Below, in pieces: positions 54,785 through 64,000 of a stretch of 64,000 nucleotides of DNA. Each line of letters opens with the position of its first letter. Within the stretch, counting starts at the first letter, position 1. The notes under the pieces were generated by a model. The model saw only the letters and a program-made list of their open reading frames with translations, had not been told where the DNA came from and did no database searches. The stretch comes from Nephrocerus scutellatus. Lineage: Eukaryota > Arthropoda > Insecta > Diptera > Pipunculidae. The stretch spans positions 108,107,908 to 108,171,907 of the forward strand of contig OX352763.1 of assembly GCA_947095585.1 (NCBI GenBank). The letters are read 5' to 3'. The position numbers were made by a program, and so were the translations under genes.

Positions 54785-56480
54785 TTGTCGGTCAGCCATC
54801 GGCTGAGTAGGGCGAATAACCCAGAAATGCATGTGGCCGCAACTATCTCCGACTGGTGGAAGTGCGATCGAACCTCCACATTGTGGCCACTGGTAATTTT
54901 CCTCGAATACAGGAACAGCGAAATTATCGGGCTAGTCCCTGTTAAGTAAGGTTTGCGCGAGACCAATAACCTCGCCCGTAAAAAACCATAATACGGAACC
55001 CCAAATCAGTCTCGAATACACAGACAACCACGGCAACGAAAATAGCTAAACGATTTAAGAATTTTCTCATGGAACGTACGCACACTGTATAGAGCTCGAG
55101 CTGCACAGCAGCTGACCGATAACCCGTCTAAATATAATGCTGACATAACAGCAATCCAGGATGGGGAATGGTGTTTTACAAAAATCAGAATTGGACATAT
55201 ATTACAGCTGTCATGCAAGACATCATGTGCTCGGGGTGGGGTTTCTAGTCAGCAAAAGAATGAAACCCACCGTTCTCGGCGTTAAATCAATAAATGAACG
55301 GCAATGCAAGCTTCGCGTTCGGGAAAGATTTAAAAACATAAGTCTCATAAACGTTCACTACATAGGATTCCCCAGATGATGAAAAAGAAAAGTTCTTTGA
55401 ATCAGTCGAACGGGAACTCCATGCCTGTAATCAGCATGACGTAAAAATAATTCTGGGCGATATGAATGCCAAAAGAGGTAGGGATCCAGTTTTTAGGCAG
55501 TACATTGGCACCCATAGCTTACACGAGAACACTAATGACAATGGACAACGAGTCATAGAGATGGCAGTTGGTCTTTGCGAGTACGTACTAGGTTTTCACG
55601 TAAAAATACCCATAAAGCCACCTGGGTATTTCCTGATGGAGCCACTCGCAACCAGTTAGGCCACGTGTTGATAGACCGCCAAGCGCACCAGGCGCGTAAG
55701 TTCTACCAAAGTGTCCGCGGTATGACGCAATATACACATGGTTGCACATACTACAAAGACAAAGAGGGTCAACTGGCCGCCGATCTCAAAGACATCTTAG
55801 CCGATCTCAAAGGCATCTAAGAGCGATGGGAAGAGCACTTTCAAAAGTTGCTTAATGGTCAGCTAAATGAGGAATTGGAGGCTCCACTATTTACCGAAGA
55901 GCACACTATGCTGCCGCCACCAAGCATAGACGAAGTTAGCAGAGCGATAAATCGGCTCAAAAATAATAACGCCCCGAGATCAGATGGTATCCCAGCGGAG
56001 CTGATTGAAACAGGAGGCCCCACAATACACCAAGCAATTCATGAAATATTTGTGCAAGTATGGGAGTAAGATGCGATGCCAGAAGACTGGCGAAAAGGCA
56101 TCCTATGTCCCATACGTAAGAAAGGAGATATCACAACATACAGCAATTATCGTTCCATAACGTTGTTGATTACCACGTATAAGATTTTCTCCTATATCCT
56201 TCAAGACAGTTAAAAAAAGCATACGCTACAGTCATCATACATACATCATATCATACAGTTCATACCAGTGTAGCTTAATCCCAGGCAAATCAACAACTGA
56301 TCAGATTTACACCCTCAGGCAGGTGATGGAAAAATGTCTAGAGTCTCATTACACCATCTTTTGATAGACTTTAAAGCCGCCTATGATAGCATAGCCAGAG
56401 AAGAACTTTATAAAGCCATGAGAGAATTCAGCATCCCAAATAAACTGACGCGACTTTGTAGGTTTACCATGACCAATGTT
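54785..56480 (+). mobile_element. RTE-type LINE, 5' leader, endonuclease and start of RT
   Basis: Leader 54785-55030 (shared with 5150-5355). Then an apurinic-like endonuclease in broken frames: 'CKLRVRERFKNISLINVHY', 'KIILGDMNAKRGRDPVF', 'HSLHENTNDNGQRVIEM', 'ATRNQLGHVLIDRQ'. The RT start is 'ERWEEHFQKLLNGQLNEE', 'INRLKNNNAPRSDGIPAELI', 'AMPEDWRKGILCPIRKKGD' and 'YSNYRSITLL', ending with a garbled motif A ('LIDFKAAYDSIARE' is legible around 56355-56405). Many stops and frameshifts; the 3' part is replaced by a degenerate array. Confidence 0.85.
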
Positions 56481-56484
56481 ATAA

Positions 56485-57050
56485 GCAATATGAAGTAACG
56501 CACCATTTGACTTACTTGCTGTGGCGCAAGTCATTCAGGGAGTTCTCCCTTGGCACAAAAAAAAACACATCGTCCAGATCTGCGAATCAACCGATCTACG
56601 CATCGCTCAAGTAATGCACCGTTAACTGACGCATCGTCAAGATCTCCACATCAACCGATCTACTTATCGTTCAAGTGACGCACCACTGAAACTGACGCAC
56701 CATTATGATCCCTGCATCGCGCGATCGCCGCATTGCTGAAGTAACTCACTATTTCCAGATCTCCGCATCACTCAAGTAGCGCACCATTTAATTTACCCAT
56801 CGTCCAGAACCCCGTATCGGCTGATCTACGCATGGCATTACTTACGCATCGCTCAAGTAACGCACAGTTTTTGCTTACTCATCGTCTAGAACTCTGTATT
56901 GAATTATCTACGCATCGCCTTAGCTACGCATCGCACACCGTTTGTCTTACTCATCCATCGTACAGACTATGGAATGTCCAGGTCTGCGCATAGTTGGAGA
57001 AACGCATTACCGGACTTACGCTCGACTCGACCTACGCATCAGTGATCAGT
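56485..57050 (+). repeat. Degenerate array of 'gatctacgcatcgctcaagtaacgcacc' type units
   Basis: Irregular repeats, roughly 60-75 bases apart, of 'ctacgcatcgctcaagta', 'acgcaccattt' and 'actcatcgtccagaact'. Strong lack of long open frames. Begins where the RTE copy loses homology. Confidence 0.7.
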
Positions 57051-58509
57051 TCTTATTTTTATATACGAGTATATATATATATCACCCAGTAAAAATAATT
57101 TTTTACATCATTCTGGGAGTGGGGATTGGGCATTTTTGTTCAACTGATTCAATGGAGCTTTATACTTTAACATGGTATCGGCTAGCTGCTGTACAGCTCA
57201 AGCTCTATACAGGAAGCGATACAGGTGACTTTTGCATTTACAAGATATGCAAGTCAGTTGGATCATTGCGTTTTTTTGCGGTCATGCATGAAGCCCTTCC
57301 ATTTTTTGTAGCAAACAGTTACAGAATTGTAATTAAATGCGCTTTACATATGAATAAGTGTATCTGTAAAAAAATGTATTTACTATACACTAAAAAAAAA
57401 CTCTAAATTAAAAAATTATTTTCTGCAGCGATGTTTCGTCAAACAAAATACTTGGCAAGTTTTCAGTTCACCACCTCTATCTCTCTGTTAATAGTTGCGC
57501 GTTGCATTGAAAAAGCTTTTCACATGAATTTGCACACACAGGAATAAGGAATAGTTGGCAGGAAATATGTCACTTCTATGTGCTCCGTTGGTAATTCTAA
57601 TAACGCCACAAAAATCCAAGCAACAAAAGAGAACCGACAGAAAAATTCTTTTCAACTTTATCCCCAGCTTTATATCCTTTTTCTGTTTATGAGACTTCTC
57701 GCATCTGTAGATGCTCGAATGCACTGCAAACAAAATTTATGTTACCGAAATGAATAGGAATGACATTAACGTGATTCTGTGATCTGAAAAAGAAAACACT
57801 CATCCTCCTGCATGTGCTTAAGCTTACGACGGATGCCCTTTCATTTGATTAAGGAGTACACAGCGCCCATTCATTCGTGCAGAATGGTGACATTCTTGAA
57901 TTCGACAACTACGAGTATCCGCGGAGCGCAATCAATTTCTATTGATGCAGTTGCTTACGTGATTTCACAGACACACACAAAAACACAATTGAATTACTGT
58001 GGATTTCTGCTCATCAGCTGATGGAAATTAGTATACTCCTTATATGTATTTTTATGCTTAAACGAACGAAGGAATTCATCCACTGGCGAATTGCTAATTA
58101 ACATTCGTCTTCATCCTCGACAGCCATACAAAATGCATTTAGCTTTGTCTCAAAAACGTTTGCATAAAATTGAAATTGCTTCGAAGGAGGGAAAAAAGGA
58201 CACACAAAAAACAAAAATTGTTCGGAGCATAATTTTAATGACCAGAAACGTACGTAACTAATTTAAAGATTCATTTAATTTTTAATTAAGTTTTTGTCTT
58301 GAGGTCATATCCTCCTCAAGGCCACGTCGAAGGATGTTAAATCCATTCAGAAACTACGGAAGATTAAAGTGCTGAGGGACGTATGTGCAGGCCTGGATTT
58401 TTAACTAATAAGGCAAATCCATTTATATGTCAGCAGATAGTTCGTTTAGATACTTATCTTAACCTAGAGCGGATTTAGTTAATAAACATTTTTATATCAT
58501 GATGAAATG
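57051..58509. other. No gene recognised
   Basis: A 154-codon plus-strand frame (56942-57406) starts inside the array and has no recognisable domain. An (at)n run lies near 57068-57081. Confidence 0.4.
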
Positions 58510-59104
58510 AGTAGTTATATTGCATTTACGAGTATCTTTTTTGCGATACCTGTATCTGTATCTTTATACACTTGTTCATCTTTATCATTTGCTTAGTTTT
58601 TGTGTCTAGAAATTACGATTGGATGTATCTGCCGTATCTTTTGGTTTAATATATAAATTTGTATTTGTATCTTTAAATAAATATTCTTCATTTCCAGTAT
58701 CATTAATATCGATTTAGCTTTGAGTGTTATTTTTTTTTTGTATCTACTTAATAATATTATGTGTCTGTATCTTTTTTTTTTAAATCTGTATCTGTATCTT
58801 CATCTCAGTATCATTTATATCCGTTTAGTATTATTGTATCTTTTTTATATAATTATATTATTTATATGTATTTTTGTTTAATCTGTATCTGCATCTTTAT
58901 CTCAGTATCATTTATATCCACTTAGTATTATTGTATCTTTTTATATAATTATATTATGTATCTATATTTTTGTTTAATTTGTATCTGCATCTTTATCTCA
59001 GTATCATTTATATCCATTTAGTATTATTGTATCTTTTTATATAATTATATTAGGTATCTATATTTTTGTTTAATCTGTATCTGTATCTTCATCTCAATAT
59101 CATT
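58510..59104 (+). repeat. GTATCT-rich tandem array, ~97-bp unit at the right
   Basis: Scattered 'gtatctgtatctt' words pass into about four copies of a 96-98-bp unit with 'cagtatcatttatatccatt', 'tagtattattgtatc', 'tatataattatatta' and 'gtttaatctgtatctg'. It stops exactly at TA-CAGTGAAAC (59105). Confidence 0.8.
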
Positions 59105-59106
59105 TA

Positions 59107-59230
59107 CAGTGAAACTCCCCAACGTCGCAGTGTTTTTGTCTATTTATGAGATATGTCCGCTGGATGGGGGAGGAACAAAAATGCTTGCTTGCTATGCATT
59201 GTTGGAGTCACCCAAATAGACAGAAATTGT
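59107..59230 (+). mobile_element. Possible pogo-like terminus or small MITE
   Basis: 'cagtgaaactccccaacg' follows a TA dinucleotide, the usual start of pogo/Tigger-type ends. 'gtctatttatgagatatgtc' follows. An inverted 'ttttgtctattt' / 'aaatagacagaaa' lies within. No matching right end or transposase was found, so the call is tentative. Confidence 0.3.
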
Positions 59231-59243
59231 CATTTATTTAATC

Positions 59244-59895
59244 ATCATCATCATATTTGGCTGTACAACCGCGGTCCGATCTCTCCACAGGTCCCGATTT
59301 TGTGCCGATGTCATCCAGTTTTGTATCCCTAAACTGTGGGTGTCCTGGTCGTCGCCATCCCTTCAGCGTACGCTTGGCCGGCACCGCTGTCGTGTTCCAT
59401 AAATCCTAAAGGGCTTTCCGAGCAGGAGCCTTTTTGCTCATGCGAGCTAGGTGTCCTGCCCACCGGAGCCTACCGAGCTTAATTCTCTTCACGATGTCGA
59501 CATCGCGGTAACGCTCGTAGATCTCATCATTATAGAGTCTCCGGGATCGTCCATCCTCACATACGGGGCCAACAATTCTCCGTAAGACGTATCTCTCGGT
59601 TAAGCGGTCAGAATGCTTTTTGGTAAGCCAAGTCTCGGATCCATATATAAGTACTGATATCACCATGGTTTACACACGAGCAGCTTGGATGTTATGGTTA
59701 AGTTCCTGGATTTAAAGAGTATTGACAGACTATAGTAGGCTTTTCTCGCTTTAAGGAACCGTCGATTCGCGCAACTTGTAGATGACTTTGAGGGCTCACA
59801 TAATTGTCTAGCTGAGCAAGAAATCCTTTGATCTGTGTATAAATTTCGTACCACATATTCTCTAAATGATGCAATACGAAGTGAGGTCAATCCCC
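59244..59895 (-). mobile_element. RTE-type LINE 3' end (ORF2 C-terminus, 3' UTR, (atg)n tail)
   Basis: The minus strand's open segment 59406-59666 reads 'MVISVLIYGSETWLTKKHSD', 'RYVLRRIVGPVCEDGRSRRL' and 'LGRLRWAGHLARMSKKAPAR', the C-terminal RTE ORF2 signature. Upstream, 59660-59890 is frameshifted. The 3' UTR ends in 'gttgtacagccaaatatgat' with an (atg)n tail at 59241-59253. 5' truncated. Confidence 0.85.
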
Positions 59896-59944
59896 AAATG
59901 ACCCTAAAAATTCCATTACATTATACATTATACAGAAAAATGCT

Positions 59945-60471
59945 TGGTGCTTGGTGCTGGTGGCATCATCGGACCTTATTTCATCAAAAATGAGGCCGAA
60001 GTTCACGTTACAGTCAGTAGATCCGGACAAGATGTGTGGTTTCAACAGGATGGCGCTTCGTTCCATACGGCAACGGCCACCATCGACTTATTGAAATCAA
60101 AATTTGGCGATAAATTGATTTCGAGAAATGGACCTGTCAATTGCCCTCCAAGGTTGTGCGATATGACACATCTCATTTATTCCCTGTGGATCAACGTAAA
60201 GTATCTGTCTTATCCTGATAAGCCAGCAACAATTGCCGTAGGACAACATTGTGCGTATTATTTGCGACATACGGCCAGCAGTGCTTGAAAAAATTTGACA
60301 TTCGGAATCAACTTCGTCAAGAACAGCCGCGATGGCGATATGCCCGGATTCATTTGCAAATAATAATGCCATGTATTGGTCTTTCGATTGAATAAAATAA
60401 TTCAATTAAAATTTAACTTTTTGTGTTATTTTTTACAATTTCAAGTTCTATCCGGCTTAAAAAACACTCGA
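59945..60471 (+). mobile_element. DD41D-type mariner, left end missing (copy C)
   Basis: A 114-codon open stretch (59944-60288) reads 'GGIIGPYFIKNEAEVHVTV', then jumps by deletion to 'QDVWFQQDGASFHTATATID' (second Asp), 'DKLISRNGPVNCPPRLCDMT' and a damaged third-Asp region ('HLIYSLW'). The right terminal repeat (complement 'tcgagtgttttttaagccgg'...'gatagaacttg') ends at 60471 before TA 60472-60473. Same terminal-repeat subfamily as copies A and B. Confidence 0.8.
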
Positions 60472-60473
60472 TA

Positions 60474-61590
60474 TAAAAAAGATATGTAGTTATAAGTAGG
60501 TATATTACTAATGTGCCCGGATAATGATGATGATAGTAGATTACCTTATAGCAATAAGCATATTGAGTTATGAATAAAGGTAACTAAAACCATCAGTAAC
60601 CGGTTAAACTCAGCCCTCATCCCACACCCATAACAAAAGAAAATAGGTTGTTTCGCAACACTATGCTTTCCAACTATTTATAACGCTCTGTTGTTAAATT
60701 GCGTTCTAGAAGCTTTTACAATGCGAACCCGTCTCTTAGCAGCCATTGTTGTTGTTGGCTGTTTTTTTTTTTCAACAGGATTTTTGTACTCTTTTTTGTT
60801 CAAATATTCACATTTCAACTCATACAAAAGAACCCAAACTTCCTTTTTAGATTAAACGATATCTGAAAGCTCAACTATTTCTATATTTTGTTGTGCGGAT
60901 GAAAAATCTAAATATTAGCATATTACGGCCAATCCCATAACAACATTTAGGTAATTGCTATAATTTCCATGTTAGTTGTTGTCGTCGTCGTAGTCATTGG
61001 ATGCCCATATTTGAGAACACCTCATGTTCTCTTAATTGCCGACCTGGCAATTAATCATAAATTTGTTTCGCAGCCAAGTCGGCACATTGGCGCCCGCATC
61101 TCTGTTGTAAGAGCAACGAAGGTATTTAGAGAACAAACCAAATGGGAATTCAAACGAATCGATTCAAACTTGAGGTATTAGTTACGCATTGCTTCACATT
61201 GTAATGACAGAGCAAGCAAGAGTGGAGTGTGTCGCCAATTCCATGGAGTGCACAACATTTAATATGACTTTTAAAACTCGTCCGGACCGACTCCAACACA
61301 TCATTGAACAAACAAACATTGCGACGGCATGGAGCAACGGAAGTCATGTATCGAGGAATTAAAATTAAACTTATTTATGATAACGGATCGCAGTTTAGGG
61401 TTTGGAGGAGAAGACCATAGATTAAGTGATGTGATTATATTAATTGGATTATTTTTTTTAAAATAATTGCGTAGATTATTCCATCCCTGGACATTCCTTA
61501 AGTAATTATAATCATATTTATTTGTACGCGGTACTTAACTAATTTTAGAGAGGAGAAGTGCAAGCAATTGCAAGAATAGTCCGGTAGACT
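60474..61590. other. No gene recognised
   Basis: No family motif; overlapping short frames only. Confidence 0.4.
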
Positions 61591-61848
61591 AGTATAGAAG
61601 TAATGTTAAAGATACAAATACAAATCAAGGGTAGATATCGATAACAAAAATTAAATACAGAGTGATAATTCAAAATACAAAATGCAGCGCAGAATATACA
61701 TTAAAATATAGATGAAGAATGTTTGTGAAGATACAGATACAAGTTCAGGAATAATAAAAAAAAGATAGATAAAGAAAAGATAGAAAGATAGATGCAAAAT
61801 ATAATAATTACCTAAATACAAAAACAAATAATAATACTAGATAGATAT
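61591..61848. repeat. AGATAC-rich degenerate simple repeat
   Basis: Words such as 'agatacaaatacaaatc', 'gaagatacagatacaag' and 'agatagataaagaaaag'; the complement of the character of 58510-59104. It ends at TA-CAGTGAAATG (61848), as that array ends at TA-CAGTGAAAC. Confidence 0.6.
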
Positions 61849-61849
61849 A

Positions 61850-62030
61850 CAGTGAAATGCCCCATTACAGATAGTCCCCATAGCCGGACAGCTTCCATAG
61901 CAGGGGAAATTTCGTCGAGGCAACCTTTTTATTAATTTTTCCATACAAAAATAATTCCTATATCCGGACGCTCCAATAACTGGACGCGGACACTATATTT
62001 CATAACATTTTGATCAAAATATCTCTCATA
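61850..62030 (+). mobile_element. Possible pogo-like terminal segment
   Basis: 'cagtgaaatgccccattac' after TA, followed by repeated 'ccggacagcttcc', 'ccggacgctcc' and 'aaacggacgg' words, the style of pogo/Tigger-type termini. It ends where the RTE leader begins. No inverted partner end found. Confidence 0.4.
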
Positions 62031-63113
62031 AACGGACGGAACCCCAAATCAGCCACGGATACACTGATGAACGAAAACGAACACGCCAAGGAAACGGCCA
62101 AACGATTTAAGAATTTTCTCACGTACGTACGCTCACTGTGTAGAGCTCGAGCTGCACAACAGCTAGCCGATACCCTGTCCAAATATAATGCTGATAGAAC
62201 AGCAGTCGAGGAGTTGCGGTTGTCGGGGAATGGTGTCTTACAAAAATAAGAATATGACATATATTGCAACTGTCATGCAAGACATCATGAGTTCGGTGTA
62301 GAGTTTCTAGTCAGCAAAAGAATGAAACCCGTTATCGGCTTAAAAGCAGTAAATGAACGGCTATGCACCCTTCGCGTGCGGGGCAGATTTCAAAACATAA
62401 GCCTCATAAACGCTCACACACCTACAGAGGATTCCACAGATGATGAAAAAGAAGAATTATGAAAATGACTGACCTTAGTATGATATAAAAATCATTCTGG
62501 GGAAAATGAATGGCAAAATAGGTAGGGAGCCAATATTCAGGCAGGACATTGGCACCCATAGCCTACACAAGAACACTAATGACAATGGACAACGAGTCAT
62601 AGAAAGCAATAATTTGGTCGTTGAAAGTACTAGGTTTTCGCGTAAAAATATCCACAAAGCCAAGTGGGTATTTCCTGTTGGAGGCACTCGCAACCAGATA
62701 GATCACGTGTTGATAGTCCGCGGTATGACTTAATATACACCGCGTAGCACATACTGCAAAGACAAAGACGGTAATCTGATTGCCGATCTCAAAGACATCT
62801 TAGAGCGATGGGAAGAGCACTTTCAAGACTTGCTTAATGGCCAGCTAAATGAGGAATAGGAAGCTCCACCAATTACCGAAGACCACACTATGCTGCCGCC
62901 ACCAAGCATAGACGAAGTTAGCAGAGCGACAAATCGGCCCCGGGATCAGATGGTATCCCAGCGGAGCTGATAAAAACAGGAGGTCCCGCAATATACCAAG
63001 CAATTCATGAAATAATAGTGCAAGTATCGGAGGAAGAAACGATGCCAAAAGATTGGCGAACAGGCATCCTGTGCTCAATACATAAGAAAGCAGTCGACTA
63101 CCAAAATCTCTCA
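62031..63113 (+). mobile_element. RTE-type LINE, endonuclease and RT start (second copy)
   Basis: Parallels 54995-56100. 'NEHAKETAKRFKNFLTYVRS', 'RARAAQQLADTLSKYNADRT', 'LRVRGRFQNISLINAHTPTE', then 'MNGKIGREPIFRQDIGTHSL', 'STRFSRKNIHKAKWVFPVGG' and 'TRNQIDHVLI' (end of the endonuclease). The RT start is 'ILERWEEHFQDLLNGQLNEE' followed by a stop and a deletion across the 'KNNKAPGSDGIP' region (near 62935). Many frame breaks. It ends at 63113, where a different LINE begins. Confidence 0.85.
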
Positions 63114-63252
63114 AACCCGCCTCTATAAATCTGCAGACTGCCCTGAATCGCTTGGATAAGTGATGTGGTAGAAATGGACTGCAACAAATCCCTCAAGACC
63201 GCCTAAAGACCAGGTAAGGAGCGGCTGCCTACCACCTGGCAGTAGGTCTAAA

Positions 63253-64000
63253 ATGCTAAGGGAAGGACCACCCGACAGAAAAACCAACATGGAAAGTTCG
63301 AAAGGAGAATTTTTTACGGTGCAGGGATTCGGAACCCCAGTGCCGGCGGCTCTAGGGAGTGTGCAAGCAGGCTCCCAGTCGTCGTTATCCAGCGACTGCA
63401 ATGTTACAACCGTGGTAAACTTGGCGGTTGTAGCAGATATGACTATAAGCAGCATGGAGGAAAGCGGGGATAAACCCTTGGAAAGTGCGGTGTTTGGAAG
63501 AAGTAACAAACTTAAACGATCCCCAAAGAAGAGTACGGCGATAACCAGATTGGGGAGAAGTTCTCCATTCTCCACCCTGGGAGGTAATGAACAGCAAGCC
63601 AAAGGGAGGGTTAACAAAGAGCGAGGAGAAGTAGCTCCCATTAATATTAACGAGAACAATGGACGGAAGAAGGAGGTCACACCAACACAACTTACCGCGC
63701 ACGGAATACCTCTCCCCCCGAGAACGGTCTTAGCAAAAGATCTAATTGAAAGAGAAGACATTGAACTCAACAAGTTCAAAGCAATCCTGGCTAGGATGAA
63801 GGCTGCAACCAACAGACAGCGCAACATCTCTATCGATGTTAAAAATGGTCTGGCAGAACTAGAGGAGGTGGTTAGCTCCATCAACTGCTATAGACGTAAG
63901 TGGAAGGCGATGGAGCAGCAAAGTAAGGGACCAATGGAGATAAACAACCAGGAAACCCCCGTATCTGCAGGAGATAAACGACCGTCTGCCGAGAAAACAA
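63253..64000 (+). CDS. LINE ORF1 (Gag-like nucleic-acid-binding protein), 5' part, open to window edge
   Basis: Open from 63253 (a second in-frame Met at 63289) to the window edge: 249 codons and no stop, the cleanest coding stretch here. Residues 1-160 are Ser/Lys-rich and disordered-looking. Residues 162-225 form a helical segment ('DLIEREDIELNKFKAILARM', 'AATNRQRNISIDVKNGLAEL', 'EEVVSSINCYRRKWKAMEQQ') of the kind that precedes the CCHC knuckles in ORF1 of I/R1/LOA-group LINEs. The knuckles and ORF2 would lie beyond the window. 63114-63252 is probably its 5' UTR. ORF1 proteins coat LINE RNA. An overlapping minus-strand frame (63123-63884) is a by-product. Confidence 0.65.
   Translation, partial: MLREGPPDRKTNMESSKGEFFTVQGFGTPVPAALGSVQAGSQSSLSSDCNVTTVVNLAVVADMTISSMEESGDKPLESAVFGRSNKLKRSPKKSTAITRLGRSSPFSTLGGNEQQAKGRVNKERGEVAPININENNGRKKEVTPTQLTAHGIPLPPRTVLAKDLIEREDIELNKFKAILARMKAATNRQRNISIDVKNGLAELEEVVSSINCYRRKWKAMEQQSKGPMEINNQETPVSAGDKRPSAEKT

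Noticed and set aside
56942..57406. 154-codon plus-strand ORF
   Set aside because: It starts within the degenerate CGCATCG array and has no recognisable domain; likely a chance frame.
63123..63884. 253-codon minus-strand open frame at the right edge
   Set aside because: It is antisense to the LINE ORF1 frame, which has the family-like helical segment; this is a complementary-strand by-product.

Overview
The window looks like AT-rich, intron-bearing genomic DNA from a higher dipteran fly. The reasons are the element families present (Tc1/mariner DD41D- and maT-like transposons, RTE-, jockey- and I/R1/LOA-like LINEs, tRNA-derived SINEs) and one pair of exons that read as the fly ASPP gene. The species cannot be named from the sequence. 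No rRNA gene, canonical tRNA gene, CRISPR array or prokaryotic operon was seen.

The only host gene I can support lies on the minus strand. A 268-bp exon (39646-39913) encodes the Gln-rich/coiled-coil segment typical of ASPP (apoptosis-stimulating protein of p53) proteins. A candidate first coding exon (43304-43447) lies upstream of it, with a donor in the matching phase and a TATA-like box. If this is right, the 39.6 kb left of the second exon contains no further recognisable ASPP exon, so most of the left half of the window would be one long transposon-filled intron.

Everything else is a mobile-element graveyard. 1-9 kb: old tRNA-SINEs, an I/R1-like LINE piece, an internally deleted RTE derivative, a jockey/CR1-like RT and a DD41D mariner. 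10-13 kb: a nearly complete maT-like mariner and a short copy of a repeat family ending in AATTCTCTA. 15-27 kb: RTE, jockey-like and RNase H-bearing LINE fragments, another mariner and a small uncharacterised ORF. 29-33 kb: two DD41D mariners, one of which sits together with a jockey LINE inside a single SINE; every target-site duplication can still be read. 33-39 kb: a LOA/jockey-type LINE broken up by a tandem-repeat-containing element, an RTE tail and a second maT copy. 40-50 kb: a 124-bp satellite, a roughly 40-bp minisatellite, a 9-bp minisatellite and a fresh-looking MITE with 28-bp perfect inverted repeats and an 8-bp target duplication. 51-64 kb: further copies of the AATTCTCTA family, three RTE segments, DD41D remnants and, at the right edge, an open LINE ORF1 that runs off the window.

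The most interesting items are two non-autonomous element families whose interiors carry amplified tandem units (AATTCTCTA-terminated; and one with a GCCC-TTC-GGGC terminal hairpin), the resolved three-level nest at 30.4-33.2 kb, the short RTE derivative made of the RTE 5' leader fused to its 3' tail, and the candidate alternative ASPP promoter and exon. Apart from ASPP and the right-edge ORF1, no reading frame here looks intact enough to make a full functional protein.
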